Shown piece by piece: positions 27,056-35,102 of a DNA stretch of 64,000 nt. This DNA comes from an uncultured Bacteroidales bacterium. Its GTDB lineage: Bacteria > Bacteroidota > Bacteroidia > Bacteroidales > F082. The stretch spans positions 80,142 to 144,141 of the forward strand of contig CAMYYD010000002.1 in NCBI GenBank assembly GCA_947303395.1. Direction: 5' to 3'. The first letter of the stretch is position 1. Every line of letters begins with the position of its first letter. The notes beneath the pieces are model-generated. The model was given only the letters and a program-made list of their open reading frames with translations, did no database searches and was not told where the DNA came from. Both the position numbers and the translations under genes were made by a program.

Positions 27056-28603
27056 ATGAATAATGAAAGTATAAAAAAATCGGGTTTTATCAAATCACAA
27101 GCCGCCACGCCAAGTGTGGATGTGCTTAATTCTCAAGGACGTATACCACCTCAAGCCGTCGACTTGGAGGAAGTTGTTTTAGGCGCTCTCATGCTCGAAA
27201 AAGAAGCAGTGAACGCCGTGATTGACATTTTGTCGCCAGAGGTGTTTTACAAAGAGGCGCATCAGATAATTTTTGCCGCCATCAAGGATCTTTTCACCAA
27301 ATCAGAGCCAGTTGATATTTTGACGGTCACCAACCATTTGAAATCGACAGGCGACCTTGAAACTGTTGGCGGTCCTTATTATATCTCGCAGCTGACAAAC
27401 CGCGTCGTTTCCTCAGCAAATATTGAGTATCACTCAAGAATTATATTGCAGAAGTACATTCAGCGTCAACTCATTCAAATCTCATCGGAAACAATAAAGG
27501 ATGCCTACGAAGACTCCGCAGATGTCTTTGATTTGCTTGATACCGCTGAAAACAAACTGTTCCAAATCAGCGAAAACAACCTGCGCCGCAACTACGACCA
27601 GATGCCTGACCTCGTGAAACTCGCCATCGATGATATTGAAAAGGCAAAAAACGCAGGGTCTGCCCTTCGTGGAGTGCCTTCAGGATATACTGAATTGGAT
27701 AGAATCACCCAAGGATGGCAGAAATCCGACCTTATCATTCTCGCTGCACGTCCAAGTATGGGTAAAACAGCATTTGCGCTCAACATGGCACGCAATGCAG
27801 CCGTCGACTTCAACAAACCGATTGCTTTCTTCTCACTTGAGATGTCGTCAGTGCAGCTCGTCACACGTCTGATTTCTTCGGAAACATCGCTCACTGCTGA
27901 TAAATTGCGTTCAGGACAGCTTGCAGAATACGAATGGCAACAGCTCAACACAAAAGTATCGCCTCTCATCAATGCGAAACTTTTTATTGATGACACGCCA
28001 CAGCTTTCTGTTTTCGACCTTCGCGCAAAATGCCGCCGACTCAAGCAACAGCACGATATTCAGATGATTTTTATTGATTATCTGCAACTTATGACTGCAA
28101 AAACTGAGAAAAACGGTAACCGTGAGCAGGAAATCAGTAATATTTCCCGTTCGTTGAAGAGTTTGGCTAAAGAGCTGAATATCCCGGTTTTGGCGCTTTC
28201 ACAGTTGTCGCGTAGCGTTGAAACACGTCCAGGTTCAAAGAAACCTATCCTTTCCGACCTTCGTGAATCAGGAGCTATCGAGCAGGATGCTGACATGGTT
28301 TTATTCATCTATCGTCCTGAGTATTACGGACTTAGCGAAGATGAAGACCATTCGTCAACTAAAGGCAAAGCCGTTGTAAGCATCGCAAAACACCGTAACG
28401 GCAAGCTCGGTGACGTTGAGCTTCGTTTTGTGGGACAATATGCACGTTTCGAGGATCTTGAAATGGATTACACCAAGAATTTGGGCAATGAAAAAAGTGC
28501 CGGAAGCAATGAGCAACCAGCACAATTTGCGCCTAACGCCAACTTCAACGCTCCTAATGAGCGCCGCATTGGCTCAAGAATGAACGACGAATTGCCGTAC
28601 TAA
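27056..28603 (+). CDS. dnaB: Replicative DNA helicase DnaB
   Basis: 515 residues. N-terminal DnaB domain (PQAVDLEEVVLGALMLE), then the RecA-like motor with Walker A ARPSMGKTAF, FFSLEMSS, Walker B IFIDYLQLM, ALSQLSRSVE and DLRESGAIEQDADMV. It unwinds DNA at the replication fork. There is no intein. The tail is longer and Asn-rich (NANFNAPNERR). Its stop codon abuts the stop of convergent arcC with no gap. Confidence 0.97.
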   Translation: MNNESIKKSGFIKSQAATPSVDVLNSQGRIPPQAVDLEEVVLGALMLEKEAVNAVIDILSPEVFYKEAHQIIFAAIKDLFTKSEPVDILTVTNHLKSTGDLETVGGPYYISQLTNRVVSSANIEYHSRIILQKYIQRQLIQISSETIKDAYEDSADVFDLLDTAENKLFQISENNLRRNYDQMPDLVKLAIDDIEKAKNAGSALRGVPSGYTELDRITQGWQKSDLIILAARPSMGKTAFALNMARNAAVDFNKPIAFFSLEMSSVQLVTRLISSETSLTADKLRSGQLAEYEWQQLNTKVSPLINAKLFIDDTPQLSVFDLRAKCRRLKQQHDIQMIFIDYLQLMTAKTEKNGNREQEISNISRSLKSLAKELNIPVLALSQLSRSVETRPGSKKPILSDLRESGAIEQDADMVLFIYRPEYYGLSEDEDHSSTKGKAVVSIAKHRNGKLGDVELRFVGQYARFEDLEMDYTKNLGNEKSAGSNEQPAQFAPNANFNAPNERRIGSRMNDELPY

Positions 28604-29542
28604 TTATTTCACGATACGAGTTCCAGCATTAGGATTTCCGAGGCTTGTCGCGTCGGTAATCACTGCTTCGTGACCTGTTTCTTCCACGAATTTGATTGCT
28701 GCGCGCATCTTCGGTGCCATTGAACCTTCTGTAAACTGACCTTCTTCAAGGTATTTCTTAGCTTCTGCTCCAGTGATTCTTCCAAGAGCTTTCTCATTTT
28801 CCTTACGGAAATTGATATAAGCCTGAGGAACATCTGTCAAGATGTAGAACTCATCAGCTTTCACTTGCACTGCAGCGAGTGATGATGCCAAATCCTTGTC
28901 GATAACAGCCTCAACGCCTACATAATAGCCATCCTTTTCAACAACAGGGATACCGCCGCCACCAACTGTGACCACGATATTACCTCCTCTTGCGAGCTGT
29001 TCAACAAGCTCAATATTATTGATTTCCAATGGTTTCGGTGATGCCACAACTTTACGCCAGCCTCTTCCTTTAGGATCTTCTTTGAATATTGCACCTGTGG
29101 CGGCGGCATAATCCTCAGCCTCTTCCTTCTCATAATAAGGACCGACAGGTTTGGTAGGATTCTTAAACATCGGGTCGTTGCCATCAACCAAGACACGTGT
29201 CACCAAAGTAACGATATTATGCTTAAATCCATGCTTTGAAAGCACCTTGCGGAATCCGGTCTCAATCATATAACCGATTGATCCCTGTGTCTCAGAAACA
29301 CAGAAATCCATTGGCATCGGCTGCACTTCAAACATCTTGGCACCTGCCTCATGCTGAAGCATCACGTTGCCAACCTGTGGACCGTTTCCATGACCGATGA
29401 TAAGATTATCACCATTCTTCACGAAACTCATCAAAGCCTCGCAAGTCTCTGTCACATTCTCAATTTGTTCTTTGTAAGTTCCTTTTTGATTGCTTCTCAA
29501 TAATGCGTTACCGCCGAGAGCAACAACAACTAATTTACTCAT
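28604..29542 (-). CDS. arcC: Carbamate kinase
   Basis: 312 residues of the amino-acid-kinase fold: VVVALGGNALL at the N-terminus, IGHGNGPQVGN, VTVGGGGIPVV and KDLASSLAA. It makes ATP from carbamoyl phosphate, or the reverse. No arginine deiminase genes are nearby. It is the last gene of a probable operon with the lipoprotein and the small transporter (13-bp and 11-bp gaps). Confidence 0.95.
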   Translation of the reverse strand: MSKLVVVALGGNALLRSNQKGTYKEQIENVTETCEALMSFVKNGDNLIIGHGNGPQVGNVMLQHEAGAKMFEVQPMPMDFCVSETQGSIGYMIETGFRKVLSKHGFKHNIVTLVTRVLVDGNDPMFKNPTKPVGPYYEKEEAEDYAAATGAIFKEDPKGRGWRKVVASPKPLEINNIELVEQLARGGNIVVTVGGGGIPVVEKDGYYVGVEAVIDKDLASSLAAVQVKADEFYILTDVPQAYINFRKENEKALGRITGAEAKKYLEEGQFTEGSMAPKMRAAIKFVEETGHEAVITDATSLGNPNAGTRIVK

Positions 29543-29555
29543 GTTATATGTTTAT

Positions 29556-29891
29556 TTAATTCTTCTTCTTATATGTTACAGTATATCCCGACTGCGAAAG
29601 AACCAGCTCGTCGTCAGTTACTTTTTCAATAGTCAAAGTATCAGAGAAAGCGCCTTTCACAGAACCTGTATTTTCACCTTTAATAATCAGCAAATCGCCT
29701 TTCTTTTCCCATGATTTGAATGTCACGTAATCGACATTTACATCTGAGGCTGTGCCATCCTTCTCCAACACGAATCCTTGTTCCTGAGTAAAACTCGTCT
29801 GCGGCTGCACCCATGTTCCCACAAGTGGATTTGTGCATGAAATCATCGAGACAAAAAGTGCTAAAGCACTGAATAACAATACTTTCTTCAT
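29556..29891 (-). CDS. Small lipocalin-like lipoprotein
   Basis: 111 residues. Signal peptide with lipobox MISC, then NPLVGTWVQ, the usual start of Bacteroidota lipocalin-like lipoproteins, and an alternating beta pattern ending in SQSGYTVTYKKKN. It probably forms a small beta-barrel at the outer membrane. The ligand is unknown. Co-directional with arcC and the small transporter. Confidence 0.75.
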   Translation of the reverse strand: MKKVLLFSALALFVSMISCTNPLVGTWVQPQTSFTQEQGFVLEKDGTASDVNVDYVTFKSWEKKGDLLIIKGENTGSVKGAFSDTLTIEKVTDDELVLSQSGYTVTYKKKN

Positions 29892-29902
29892 ATCAAATCA
29901 AA

Positions 29903-30253
29903 CTATCTTGCTATCATTCCAACGCCGAGCATCACGAAAAAGACGCCCGCCCATCTCACGACCGGAATGGCTTCCCCAAGGAAAAACATCGCCAAAAGCA
30001 TCGTGAAGATGTAACTTATACTCGTCAGCGGATATATCACCGACAATTTATAATTTTTAAGCATAAACATATAGATAATCATGCCGACAATATACAAAAA
30101 TGCCGCGAGACCAAGTTGCCAGTTCAGAAAACTTTTGAAAAACGACCATGACATGGTGTACTCGCCAACCCTGTCCATGCCGACTTTCATGTAATATTGA
30201 GCCACCGCAAGGAATCCCGATTGTATTATTGCTATGATTATCAGTTTAAACAT
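29903..30253 (-). CDS. Small four-helix transporter of the DMT/SMR (EamA half-size) type
   Basis: About 116 residues with four predicted membrane helices and a conserved end (SYIFTMLLAMFFLGE, VFFVMLGVGMI), as in half-size drug/metabolite transporters. It would work as a dimer; the substrate is unknown. The start is the ATG at 30253; the frame also has a TTG just before it. A -7 box lies 13 bp upstream. Confidence 0.8.
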   Translation of the reverse strand: MFKLIIIAIIQSGFLAVAQYYMKVGMDRVGEYTMSWSFFKSFLNWQLGLAAFLYIVGMIIYMFMLKNYKLSVIYPLTSISYIFTMLLAMFFLGEAIPVVRWAGVFFVMLGVGMIAR

Positions 30254-30266
30254 CAAAAAATTTTTG

Positions 30267-30274
30267 CAAAATTA
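30267..30274 (-). promoter_or_regulatory. -7 box upstream of the small transporter operon
   Basis: The minus strand reads TAATTTTG, matching TAnnTTTG, in the short gap after trmN6. No -33 element at the right distance. Confidence 0.45.
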
Positions 30275-30283
30275 CGACTTTTT

Positions 30284-30994
30284 TCAATCCAAATAATAAT
30301 CTTTTAAAAAGTCTTTGTAATATTTTGTTAATGAATGGTCCGGATTTCTTAAAACAAAAGTTTCTTCTTCCACTTTATCCACCTGATTTACAACAAGTTG
30401 CATATTAATTCTATTTGATTCCTTGCCTTCTATCGGAACAATTTTCATTGCTTTTTGAAGTGAAAACCCTTGATTTTCAGCTTCTTTCAAAAACGTCTTT
30501 GATTCCAACGCAGGAAGCACCAAAGCAAATCGTCCTTCAGGTTTGAGCAACTTTTTTACAGAAACAAGTAAATCACTGTAACTCAATGTATTAGTATGCC
30601 TTGCCAAACCTTTTTTAGCCTTTTCAGGAATGTTGTCGCCAAAGAAAAACGGAGGATTCGACACAATCAAATCGTATTTTTTCTCGCAATGCGCCGCATA
30701 GTCTTTTACATCTTCATGAATGGCTAAAAGTTTCGATTTCCACGCTGAATTGTTGAAATTTTGGGTTGCTTCTTCGTAAGAATCATAATCAATCTCGACA
30801 GCATCAACACTTTTTATGCCTTTCTGAGCAAGCATCAAGGGAATCAGACCGCAACCGGTGCCAATGTCGAGGACATCATCATTTTCAGATACTTCCACCC
30901 ATCGCGCAAGCAAAATCGCATCTGTCCCGATCTTCATGGTCGAACGATGATGAAACAATGCGAATTTCTTGAAAAAAAACGGGCGGCTATCCAT
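30284..30994 (-). CDS. trmN6: tRNA1(Val) A37 N6-methyltransferase (TrmN6/YfiC)
   Basis: 236 residues. Rossmann methyltransferase with the SAM motif DIGTGCGLIPLMLAQ and the adenine-N6 catalytic motif NPPFF (SNPPFFFGD). The N-terminus FFFKKFALFHHRSTMKIGTDAILLA is typical of the family (tRNA1(Val) A37). It starts 2 bp after the rimM stop, so the two RNA-related genes form an operon. Confidence 0.9.
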   Translation of the reverse strand: MDSRPFFFKKFALFHHRSTMKIGTDAILLARWVEVSENDDVLDIGTGCGLIPLMLAQKGIKSVDAVEIDYDSYEEATQNFNNSAWKSKLLAIHEDVKDYAAHCEKKYDLIVSNPPFFFGDNIPEKAKKGLARHTNTLSYSDLLVSVKKLLKPEGRFALVLPALESKTFLKEAENQGFSLQKAMKIVPIEGKESNRINMQLVVNQVDKVEEETFVLRNPDHSLTKYYKDFLKDYYLD

Positions 30995-30996
30995 GA

Positions 30997-31524
30997 TTAC
31001 ATATTGAGATACATGTCAATCAGTCCTTCAGGCGTATTGACCGTCAATGTCTTGGCTTTTTTATTCACTTTTTGGATAATATCATCGTGAATCGGAATCA
31101 AAATTTCTTTTCCGTCCTTCATCACCTGGATGACAGCCTGAGTCGGGTACTCCAAAACATCTGAAATATCCCCTATCTCGCCTTTCGCAACGTCAATCAG
31201 TTTAAAACCAATGATATCCTTATAATAAAACTCATCTTCGGCCAGTTGCGGCATCAGCTCGTTTGGCAAATAGACCGCCTTACCTATAAATACGACAGCC
31301 TGCTCCATCTTATTCACGTCCTGTAGCTGCACAAACATTTTATCTCCAGTTATCTTTTGATTTTCAATGAAATACGGAATAAGATTTCCTTTTTCTTCGA
31401 AAAGAAGATAGCGTAAATCGTTGAAATCGGCAGGATTAGCCACGTCAAGTTTTATGGTTATCTCGCCTTTCAAACCATGTGTTTTGGTGACTTTTCCGAA
31501 AAAGAAACAATCATTTTTATTCAT
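30997..31524 (-). CDS. rimM: Ribosome maturation factor RimM
   Basis: 175 residues. N-terminal RimM barrel (FFGKVTKTHGLKGEI), then a PRC-barrel domain (FYYKDIIGFKLIDVAKGEIG...ILIPIHDDIIQKV). It helps 30S subunit assembly. The longer frame begins at a TTG at 31542 that lies in the -7 box, so the ATG at 31524 is chosen. Neighbours such as rpsP or trmD, often linked with rimM, are absent here. Confidence 0.94.
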   Translation of the reverse strand: MNKNDCFFFGKVTKTHGLKGEITIKLDVANPADFNDLRYLLFEEKGNLIPYFIENQKITGDKMFVQLQDVNKMEQAVVFIGKAVYLPNELMPQLAEDEFYYKDIIGFKLIDVAKGEIGDISDVLEYPTQAVIQVMKDGKEILIPIHDDIIQKVNKKAKTLTVNTPEGLIDMYLNM

Positions 31525-31539
31525 TATGATATTTTTTTG

Positions 31540-31547
31540 CAAAAATA
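31540..31547 (-). promoter_or_regulatory. -7 box of rimM-trmN6
   Basis: The minus strand reads TATTTTTG, 15 bp before the rimM start codon. It is separated by only 3 bp from the divergent -7 box at 31551-31558. Confidence 0.6.
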
Positions 31548-31550
31548 GTG

Positions 31551-31558
31551 TATTTTTG
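31551..31558 (+). promoter_or_regulatory. -7 box of the metal exporter gene
   Basis: TATTTTTG on the plus strand, 19 bp before the chosen ATG. It makes a near-perfect inverted pair with the rimM box around the centre GTG. Confidence 0.6.
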
Positions 31559-31577
31559 CGGAAAATTGAAAACGACT

Positions 31578-32423
31578 ATGGAAATTTTGTATCATATTCT
31601 GGAAGAGACACTTACGATAACCGCGTTCGTTATCGGATTGATGATTGTCATTGAGTTTATCAACGTTAAGACCGACGGTTTGTGGTCGAAAAAGCTTCAG
31701 ACCTCGCCTTGGGTGCAGATTATCATTGGAGCTTTAATGGGAATTATTCCGGGCTGCTTCGGCACTTACACCGTTGTTTCACTTTACGTCCATCATGTTG
31801 TCAACTTCCCTGCTTTAATTGCGACTTTGCTAGCAACTACTGGCGATGAAGCATTTTTCATGTTTTCGAAATTCCCTAGCAAGGCGGCTTTGGTCACAGC
31901 CATAGTGTTTGTGCTTGCCATCATCGTGGGCGGCGTTTTGCAACTCACCATGAAAAACAAGTTTGTAGGATTGCTTCCCGAGAAATCGCTTCCGTTGCAC
32001 GACGAGCCCGAGTGCCACAACCACGAGCACGGACATTTTCTGAAGAAACACATCTGGGAGCACGTTATCAAAGTGCATCTGCCGAAGATTTTCTTCTGGA
32101 GTCTAGGCATAATCACAGCCATCACCCTACTCGAGACGTATGTCGACGTGCAGGAGTTTGTCAGCCAGAACCTTTATCTGGTGTTGTTGCTGGCTATTTT
32201 AATAGGTATCATTCCGCAATCAGGTCCGCATTTGATTTTTGTGATGTTGTTTGCAAGCGGTAGCATACCGTTCAGCATACTGTTGGCCAGCAGTATTGTA
32301 CAAGACGGACACGGAGCGCTGCCATTGCTTGCTGAATCACGAAGAGCATTTTTCCTCTCCAAAGGAATTAAGATTGTTTTAGCAATTGCAGTAGGAATCG
32401 CAGGTTTGACGTTTGGTTTTTGA
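31578..32423 (+). CDS. Putative manganese/heavy-metal exporter (ArsP_2-type membrane protein)
   Basis: 281 residues, about 8-10 membrane helices. Conserved features of the putative 10-TM metal exporter family are GIIPGCFGTYTVVSLYVH, ATTGDEAFFM and IIPQSGPHLIFV, with a His-rich cytoplasmic loop (HDEPECHNHEHGH) that could bind metal. The start at ATG 31578 replaces a GTG at 31548 that lies upstream of the -7 box. The substrate is not proven. A strong terminator follows. Confidence 0.8.
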   Translation: MEILYHILEETLTITAFVIGLMIVIEFINVKTDGLWSKKLQTSPWVQIIIGALMGIIPGCFGTYTVVSLYVHHVVNFPALIATLLATTGDEAFFMFSKFPSKAALVTAIVFVLAIIVGGVLQLTMKNKFVGLLPEKSLPLHDEPECHNHEHGHFLKKHIWEHVIKVHLPKIFFWSLGIITAITLLETYVDVQEFVSQNLYLVLLLAILIGIIPQSGPHLIFVMLFASGSIPFSILLASSIVQDGHGALPLLAESRRAFFLSKGIKIVLAIAVGIAGLTFGF

Positions 32424-32447
32424 GAAAAAATGTAATGAGAAAAAAAT

Positions 32448-32475
32448 GTCGGGACGCGGCATGCTGCGTCCCGAC
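32448..32475. terminator. Bidirectional terminator between the metal exporter and Hsp20 genes
   Basis: 10-bp GC-rich arms GTCGGGACGC (32448-32457) and GCGTCCCGAC (32466-32475). It is followed by GTTTTTT on the plus strand and ATTTTTTT on the minus strand, so it can end both convergent transcripts. Confidence 0.9.
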
Positions 32476-32486
32476 GTTTTTTCGAT

Positions 32487-32909
32487 TTAAAGAACATCGA
32501 TGTTCTTTGAAATCTTCATCTCTTTCTTTGTTTTCTTTGGCAAAACAACGGTCAGGATACCGTGTTCGACCTTAGCTGAGATGTTGTCTTTATCCACATC
32601 TTCTGGCAATGTGTAGTTCTGTTCGTAGTTGGTGTACGAGAACTCACGGCGCAGATAATGATGTTTGTGGTCTTCATCTTTATGTTCTGTCTTGTTTTCG
32701 ATGGCGATGTTCAAATTACCGTCTTCGTTGATGTTCACGCGGCAAAACTCTTTTCTGATGCCAGGGGCTGCTAGCTCCATTGTGTAGGCCTTTTCGTCCT
32801 CTTTCACATTCACTGCCGGTGCTGTTGTATTGGCACGAGGCATTAAATCACTGTCAAAGAAGTCATCAAATACTGTTGGGAACCAACTGTTTTTAAATAC
32901 TGGTAACAT
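32487..32909 (-). CDS. Hsp20/alpha-crystallin small heat-shock protein
   Basis: 140 residues. Starts with a phenylalanine-rich N-terminal arm (WFPTVFDDFFDSDL). An alpha-crystallin domain follows (APAVNVKEDEKAYTMELAAPG, with GILTVVLPKK as the conserved GxLxxxxPK end). It prevents aggregation of unfolded proteins without ATP. The middle is rich in His, Asp and Lys (HKDEDHKHH). It is alone on its transcript. Confidence 0.95.
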   Translation of the reverse strand: MLPVFKNSWFPTVFDDFFDSDLMPRANTTAPAVNVKEDEKAYTMELAAPGIRKEFCRVNINEDGNLNIAIENKTEHKDEDHKHHYLRREFSYTNYEQNYTLPEDVDKDNISAKVEHGILTVVLPKKTKKEMKISKNIDVL

Positions 32910-33084
32910 AATTTATACCTCCAAATTAGTTAAACATTTTGTTTATTTAAGCCTCAGCTTTCGCATCGGCTTTCGACAGAAATAATACCAAATTATGTGC
33001 CAGAGGATTATTATGGACAATTTGACACATTAAAGGACAAATTGACACGTTTTAGTGATAAATAGGCAGTTTATACAAAAAAAA
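32910..33084. other. Intergenic spacer upstream of the Hsp20 gene
   Basis: No open frame of note, no RNA fold and no clear -7 box was found. A direct repeat GACAAATTGACAC/GACAATTTGACAC (about 33016-33050) is the only structure seen and may mark a regulatory site for the heat-shock gene. Confidence 0.4.
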
Positions 33085-33123
33085 GCCGATATAACTTTAT
33101 GCTATTCATTAAATTACATCGGC
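33085..33123 (-). terminator. Terminator of the tRNA-Ser transcript
   Basis: Arms GCCGATATAA (33085-33094) and TTACATCGGC (33114-33123), with one mismatch, followed on the minus strand by T8. It is 7 bp beyond the second tRNA. Confidence 0.75.
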
Positions 33124-33130
33124 AGATAGC

Positions 33131-33215
33131 GGAGAGAAAGGGATTCGAACCCTTGGAACGCATAGCGTTCAACGGTTTTCGAGACCGCCCCATTCGACCA
33201 CTCTGGCATCTCTCC
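33131..33215 (-). tRNA. tRNA-Ser(CGA)
   Basis: Class II tRNA of 85 nt. 7-bp acceptor stem GGAGAGA/TCTCTCC, D-arm region GCCAGAGTGGTCGAATGGGGC, anticodon loop CTCGAAA (anticodon CGA, reads UCG), a long variable arm with a perfect stem (GAACGC/GCGTTC), and T-loop GGTTCGAATCC. CCA is not encoded. Second of two tandem tRNA-Ser genes. Confidence 0.93.
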
Positions 33216-33261
33216 TAACCTCTTTATAATATAAAAGCAACCCATTTGAGTTGCTCTCAGC

Positions 33262-33345
33262 GGAGACAGAGGGATTCGAACCCCCGATACATTTCTGTAT
33301 AACGGTTTTCAAGACCGCCGCGATCGACCGCTCTGCCATATCTCC
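33262..33345 (-). tRNA. tRNA-Ser(TGA)
   Basis: Class II tRNA of 84 nt. Acceptor GGAGATA/TGTCTCC (one G-U pair), anticodon loop CTTGAAA (anticodon TGA, reads UCA), a long variable arm (TATACAG/CTGTAT-like pairing) and T-loop GGTTCGAATCC. CCA is not encoded. It lies 46 bp upstream of tRNA-Ser(CGA) on the same transcript. Confidence 0.93.
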
Positions 33346-33349
33346 GCTG

Positions 33350-33378
33350 CAAAAATACAAAAGTTTTCAATGCGACAA
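33350..33378 (-). promoter_or_regulatory. Promoter of the tandem tRNA-Ser genes
   Basis: Minus strand TTG at 33376-33378 and TATTTTTG at 33350-33357, spacing 18 bp. It starts transcription practically at the 5' end of tRNA-Ser(TGA). Confidence 0.65.
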
Positions 33379-33419
33379 CATTTTTTTCAAAAATTTTTTA
33401 TTCTTCACGATATTTTCCT

Positions 33420-33427
33420 TATCTTTG
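33420..33427 (+). promoter_or_regulatory. -7 box of the TPR/HTH membrane regulator
   Basis: TATCTTTG, 9 bp before the chosen ATG. No -33 TTG was found. It faces away from the tRNA promoter. Confidence 0.45.
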
Positions 33428-33436
33428 TTCCCGATT

Positions 33437-34963
33437 ATGAAGTTTTTTTATTGTCATATTGTTTTTATATCGTTGTTAATCATCACCTTATCTTTTTGTG
33501 CATGTAACAACAAATCCATCCCTTCTGAATTAATGGATTTTAAAAACAGTTATGAAAACTCAGATCAAGATCTTGAAAAATTGGCAAAAATGGCCGACAG
33601 TTGCACTAAGAATTACGCCAACGACCCTATTTTTCTTGAAAAAAAATCACAAATTTACTTTCAAAAAGGTATCAGTGACCGTAAGAAACAAGATTATTTA
33701 AACTCGACTAAAGATTTTATTGAAGCTTTTAATGCTCAAAATAATCTTATCGCACAAAAAAAAGAGACCAACAACGATGACTTACATTATTTGGGACAAA
33801 TTTTTGAAAATCTTGGCGACGTTTATGCCGATGTCAACAATTTGAAACCTGCATCCTATTTTTATGACCAAGCTCTAACAAAATTTGAAAGCGCAAGTCG
33901 CCAGCACGAAGTTATCGATATTCTTTTAAAGACAGGAGACCTGTATCAGCAAAATCACATCTCCAACATTGCCCTATTGAATTACGAGATTGCAGAAGAG
34001 AAAAAGAATCTTACCGAAGAGCAATATAACATTATACAAATTAAAAAAGGAATAGCTTTATATGACATTTTTGACATAAATTCTGCCGATTCCATATATG
34101 GAAGAATATCGACAAAATCGCTGTATTTTATTGATTTTCATTATTTTACAGCATGCCATTTTTATTACAACAACAAATTCGCAGAAGCTATCCCCTATTT
34201 GCTTAAATGTTTTAACGAAGGCAATACAAAAATAAAGGTTGATGTTGCCGAAATGCTTGCCAGCGCTTACTTTTCCTTAAATAATCACGATAAAGAACTG
34301 TATTACGCTCAATATCAGGCAAAAGCGCAATCAGCGGAGGCGAGACTCACACCTACCAAGATGGAACTCGACAAATTATACGAAGATTTCGTTATTACCA
34401 ACAGCCCAAAAAACTCAGAAAAATCTCATAGTTACAGAGGTTTAGTTTTAGTACTTGTCATAATAATTATAGTATTAATAGGAGTAATAGCATCCATAAT
34501 ATATGCGAGAAACCATGTTGTCGAGTCAGAAACTACATCTGCAAAACAGACCGAAACACCGAGAAGAACATTCGAAGAGAGCTGTAATATCTTTATTTAC
34601 TCCAAGATTTACAAAGAGATAAAGGCATCTCTTGAGGGGAAAGAGATTTTGATAAAAACAGTAGGCGATTATCCACGTCTAGCTCTTACAAGGAACGAAC
34701 TCATCACATTGACCACAACATTTAACGAAGCTTTCCCAAATTTAACACATTCGTTATCAACAGTTTATCCCGACTTAACACCAGCCGACTTCAGGTTTAT
34801 CATATTGAGTTTCATGGGGTTCTCCGACCTGGAAATTGCGGTTTTACTCAAGCAAACATACAGCTCCACCAACAAACGCGGCAACCGTCTTGAGAATATT
34901 TTCAACACCCAGTTGGAAATGAATCACTTTATTCCTGGTTTTTTAAGCACTTTCAAGTACTAA
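33437..34963 (+). CDS. Membrane-anchored TPR protein with C-terminal HTH-like domain
   Basis: 508 residues from ATG 33437. The longer frame (from 33251) runs through the tRNA-Ser(TGA) gene and cannot be its coding part. N-terminal lipoprotein-like signal (SFCACNNKS), then TPR repeats (about 40-310), a membrane helix (VLVLVIIIIVLIGVIASII) and a cytoplasmic domain of about 130 residues ending in a LuxR-like helix-turn-helix pattern (LTPADFRFIILSFMGFSDLEIAVLLKQTYSS). It looks like a one-protein surface-to-DNA regulator of the type common in Bacteroidota; some are annotated DUF6377. Targets are unknown; the next gene (GWxTD protein) is 139 bp away. Confidence 0.75.
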   Translation: MKFFYCHIVFISLLIITLSFCACNNKSIPSELMDFKNSYENSDQDLEKLAKMADSCTKNYANDPIFLEKKSQIYFQKGISDRKKQDYLNSTKDFIEAFNAQNNLIAQKKETNNDDLHYLGQIFENLGDVYADVNNLKPASYFYDQALTKFESASRQHEVIDILLKTGDLYQQNHISNIALLNYEIAEEKKNLTEEQYNIIQIKKGIALYDIFDINSADSIYGRISTKSLYFIDFHYFTACHFYYNNKFAEAIPYLLKCFNEGNTKIKVDVAEMLASAYFSLNNHDKELYYAQYQAKAQSAEARLTPTKMELDKLYEDFVITNSPKNSEKSHSYRGLVLVLVIIIIVLIGVIASIIYARNHVVESETTSAKQTETPRRTFEESCNIFIYSKIYKEIKASLEGKEILIKTVGDYPRLALTRNELITLTTTFNEAFPNLTHSLSTVYPDLTPADFRFIILSFMGFSDLEIAVLLKQTYSSTNKRGNRLENIFNTQLEMNHFIPGFLSTFKY

Positions 34964-35048
34964 AATCGGCATAGCGTAATTTATTGCCAATCATCAAGTT
35001 ACAAGGATTCCTTCCATATATTTCGATAAAAAACGCTACCAAAAACCT

Positions 35049-35078
35049 TGACAATTTTTTTTCACCGCAGTAATTTTG
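35049..35078 (+). promoter_or_regulatory. Promoter of the GWxTD gene
   Basis: TTG at 35049-35051 and TAATTTTG at 35071-35078, spacing 19 bp. It overlaps the TTG at 35076 with which the longest frame begins, so that start is excluded. Confidence 0.75.
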
Positions 35079-35102
35079 CACTCGAACAAAATTATGTGCA
35101 TC

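Noticed and set aside
33251-33436. N-terminal extension of the TPR/HTH protein, 62 codons
   Set aside because: It runs through the tRNA-Ser(TGA) gene and upstream of the -7 box; the signal peptide begins at ATG 33437.
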